A DNA stretch of 64,000 bases, taken from Thecaphora thlaspeos (Eukaryota; Basidiomycota; Ustilaginomycetes; Urocystidales; Glomosporiaceae). How positions within the stretch are numbered: position 1 is the stretch's first letter; every line of letters starts with the position of its first letter. Below are positions 62,056 through 64,000 of the stretch, piece by piece. Location of the stretch: positions 310,001 to 374,000 of the forward strand of contig UWYS01000003.1 of assembly GCA_900291925.1 (NCBI GenBank), read 5' to 3'. The notes under the pieces are model-generated. The model made no database searches, was not told the origin of the DNA, and saw only the letters and a list, made by a program, of their open reading frames with translations. The translations under genes and the position numbers were made by a program.

Positions 62056-64000
62056 TTACATGGCAAAAGGCACCATCGACTGGCCAGCTGGTTCGCTCCA
62101 TTTACCCGCACCGATCAGGTGAAGCGCGGACGTCTGTATCTCTGATGGCAGCATCGTCTTGTCGTTGACGTTGAGGAGGGCAGGTTCCGAGGGACTGGAA
62201 GCTGCACTGCTATAACAGCCACTCGTCCCGAACTCGGAAGCATCAGGTGTCGAGCAACGAGAAAAGGCCGCATCGGACGTTTCACCGTCCACGTCCAGTC
62301 CCAATCCTCCGCCTTGCGTGATATGGTTCAGCTCGGCTTGACCGCCTTCTTGCAGCGGTTTCAGAGCGGCTGCTTGACGACGTGCGGCTCGTCCTGCGCC
62401 GCGACCGCGACTTCGACGACCGCGCGAACGTACACGTCGTCGTCCCTCTTCGCCACCCCGGTTGGAAGTTTCGTCGCTGCAGTCAGGATGGTCATATCCC
62501 AGCGTGCAAGGTGCGAAAGTGACGGAGCTAGAGTGTCCGTGTCCGTGTACGAGCTTGGGTCGCAAGTTGGCGCCGTCAAGGCCGCCACTGAGGTGGATGA
62601 CGTTCGACTCGTAGCCGCCCTGGTAGTAGCCGCGCGGAGGACCGTTGGGCATCGCGGCGGCCAGGTATCCACTAAAGCCACCGACGCCAACGCCAACGCC
62701 GCCGAATTGGCCCATAAAGGCTGGCCCAAGGTGAGAGACACCGGGCGCGTAGCCGTGGACCAGGTTGGCATGGTGCGGGTGCGGGTGTGCGTTCTGACGG
62801 GGACCGTAGCCGGCACCGTGCGACCCGTAGACCGGTCCGGACACGGGAGGTAGCGGGATGGAGTGGCTCGGTGCGCTGTAGGTGGCCGCGGTGGTGAAGA
62901 AGGGATTGTGCTTCCTCATGTCGCGCATCGAGAGGTGTGGGGCGTAGACGCTGCTGACGCTCTTGGAGCTCACGTGCTGACGAAGACGATGGGCCGCCGC
63001 GCCGCCGACGGTCGTGCTGCTGGAAGCGGCGGGTCGCGCACCACCGAGGCGGACACCACCGCCGAGCACGCCGACGTTGCCGTTGTCGTGGATGGTGTAG
63101 TTGCTCTTGACCTGGCCGCCCTCCTCGTTGGCAACGCTGGAACTGACCGAACCGTGACGGAGGCGCTGCTGCCTGCCGTCTTCGCCGACGTTGGTGTTGC
63201 GCGGGGTCGAGACGATCTCGGCCCCCTGCTCGAGCACCATGGTGCAGTCGCCCGCAGCGTCGTCGCTGTCGTCGCCGTAGAAGAGTATGGCGCCTTTGAA
63301 GGGAGTGCGGCAGATGGTGGCATCGGCCTGCTCGCCCTCGACCTCGCTGGCGCTCCTTGGGCTGCTGCTCGACGACGATAACGACGACGACGATGATGAT
63401 GCCGTCGACCAGGGCGAGACGAGGCTGGGACAGGCGTCGCTCTCTTCTTCGCTAGCGTAGCTGGTGGCGTCGGTGCTGAGCGAGGCGTTGCTCGACATGC
63501 TGACACTGCGCGACAGACCGGCGATGCTGCTGCCGCAGCTCGAGGTCGAATCATGCCTGGCGCGGTGGACCGCGACGCTGCCGCTGGCGAGCGAGGAAGG
63601 GTACCTCGACTCTGGCCGGACGATCTGGATGGCACGGCTCTCGCACGGAGCGACGGCGCTCGTCACGGTGACGGCCGGCCTCTGGTTGTCGCCGTGCTGC
63701 GTCAGGAGCTTTCCCCAGACGACGCTGATGGCGCTGGAGCAGGCCGAGCGCGCCTCGATGTCAAACTGGGACGGCACGACGCCCGGTCCGGAGCCCATGC
63801 GGATCGCGACGCAGTCCGGATCGAGCCAGAGGGTGAAGGGCGTGCGAAACCATTGGCGCGCCAGGTCGAGGGCGCCCTGGTGCGGGCCGCCGGCTACGAT
63901 CTCGCCCTCCTCTGCGTGCGACTCGAGGACGGAGCGGCAGGCGTCGAGGATGGCGAGGTCGGGACCCTCGCCGGCAGAGTGGAGCTGCCAGACGATGGCG
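62056..64000 (-). CDS. Unknown protein, N-terminus beyond the window edge
   Basis: At least 647 codons, open to the right edge, stop at 62056-62058. The visible N-terminal part looks folded: AIVWQLHSAGEGPDLAILDA, then LDLARQWFRTPFTLWLDPDC and VAIRMGSGPGVVPSQFDIEA. It is probably the conserved domain, but I cannot name its family. The remainder is Ser-rich, then His/Gly/Tyr-rich (about 62650-62900), then a basic Arg/Gly patch (GRRSRGRGAGRAARRQAA, about 62370-62430), ending in Ser/Thr-rich sequence. A folded head with a disordered tail suggests a regulatory protein; no function is claimed. An ATG at 63798 exists, but the frame upstream continues with conserved-looking sequence, so it is not the start. 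Confidence 0.72.
   Translation of the reverse strand, partial: AIVWQLHSAGEGPDLAILDACRSVLESHAEEGEIVAGGPHQGALDLARQWFRTPFTLWLDPDCVAIRMGSGPGVVPSQFDIEARSACSSAISVVWGKLLTQHGDNQRPAVTVTSAVAPCESRAIQIVRPESRYPSSLASGSVAVHRARHDSTSSCGSSIAGLSRSVSMSSNASLSTDATSYASEEESDACPSLVSPWSTASSSSSSLSSSSSSPRSASEVEGEQADATICRTPFKGAILFYGDDSDDAAGDCTMVLEQGAEIVSTPRNTNVGEDGRQQRLRHGSVSSSVANEEGGQVKSNYTIHDNGNVGVLGGGVRLGGARPAASSSTTVGGAAAHRLRQHVSSKSVSSVYAPHLSMRDMRKHNPFFTTAATYSAPSHSIPLPPVSGPVYGSHGAGYGPRQNAHPHPHHANLVHGYAPGVSHLGPAFMGQFGGVGVGVGGFSGYLAAAMPNGPPRGYYQGGYESNVIHLSGGLDGANLRPKLVHGHGHSSSVTFAPCTLGYDHPDCSDETSNRGGEEGRRRVRSRGRRSRGRGAGRAARRQAAALKPLQEGGQAELNHITQGGGLGLDVDGETSDAAFSRCSTPDASEFGTSGCYSSAASSPSEPALLNVNDKTMLPSEIQTSALHLIGAGKWSEPAGQSMVPFAM

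Overview
The window reads as nuclear DNA of a basidiomycete fungus, most likely of the smut lineage (Ustilaginomycotina). The evidence is GC-rich compact genes, few short introns with GTGAGT-type donors and CTGAC-like branch points, a Crk1-type Ime2/MAK kinase with a TEY activation loop, and intron-containing tRNA genes. The species cannot be named from sequence alone. I found no plasmid, phage, CRISPR or rRNA features.

Layout. Positions 209-4894 (-) hold a very large SH3-PX-BAR sorting nexin. A C2H2/Zn2Cys6 transcription factor with a 17-nt microexon follows at 6193-7962 (-), and then a 5.6 kb stretch without a recognisable gene. 13627-14964 (+) is a probable mitochondrial LYR-like protein. 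15186-16289 (-) is a second Zn2Cys6 regulator, with 2.4 kb of non-coding DNA upstream. 18707-20839 (+) is a CRIB (Cdc42/Rac effector) protein and 21297-23351 (+) an unknown disordered protein. 24121-29043 (-) is a large two-RRM, Gln-rich RNA-binding protein.

From 31 kb on: intron-containing tRNA-Asp copy 1 (31201-31313, -), crk1 kinase (33334-37614, +), mitochondrial ribosomal protein uL29m (38483-39433, +), a TLC-domain membrane protein interrupted by an in-frame TAG (39821-41632, -), a 5'-truncated fragment of a putative cyclase gene (42382-42970, +), 6-phosphofructokinase (43082-45723, -), ARL8 GTPase (46773-47643, -), tRNA-Asp copy 2 (49146-49258, -), NOP58 (50132-52197, +), p24/Emp24 cargo receptor (52649-53496, -), RanBP1 (54275-55444, +), TFIIIC subunit Tfc1 (55673-57970, -), DNA polymerase alpha B subunit (58379-60850, +), a candidate inverted-repeat element (61197-61699) and the 3' part of an unknown gene running off the right edge (62056-64000, -).

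The genes are mostly unrelated housekeeping functions: glycolysis, snoRNP assembly, nuclear transport, replication, Pol III transcription, secretory and lysosomal traffic, and mitochondrial translation. They are mixed with signalling and morphogenesis genes (crk1, the CRIB protein, SH3-PX-BAR, two regulators). I see no biosynthetic or defence cluster.

The most unusual items are a tRNA-Asp block duplicated 18 kb apart whose substitutions all fall in the tRNA intron; the in-frame TAG in the TLC gene; two stop-free introns of length divisible by three that interrupt functional domains (CRIB, NOP58); the 17-nt microexon completing a zinc finger; the truncated cyclase with intact splice phases; and a TA-flanked 24-bp perfect inverted-repeat pair.
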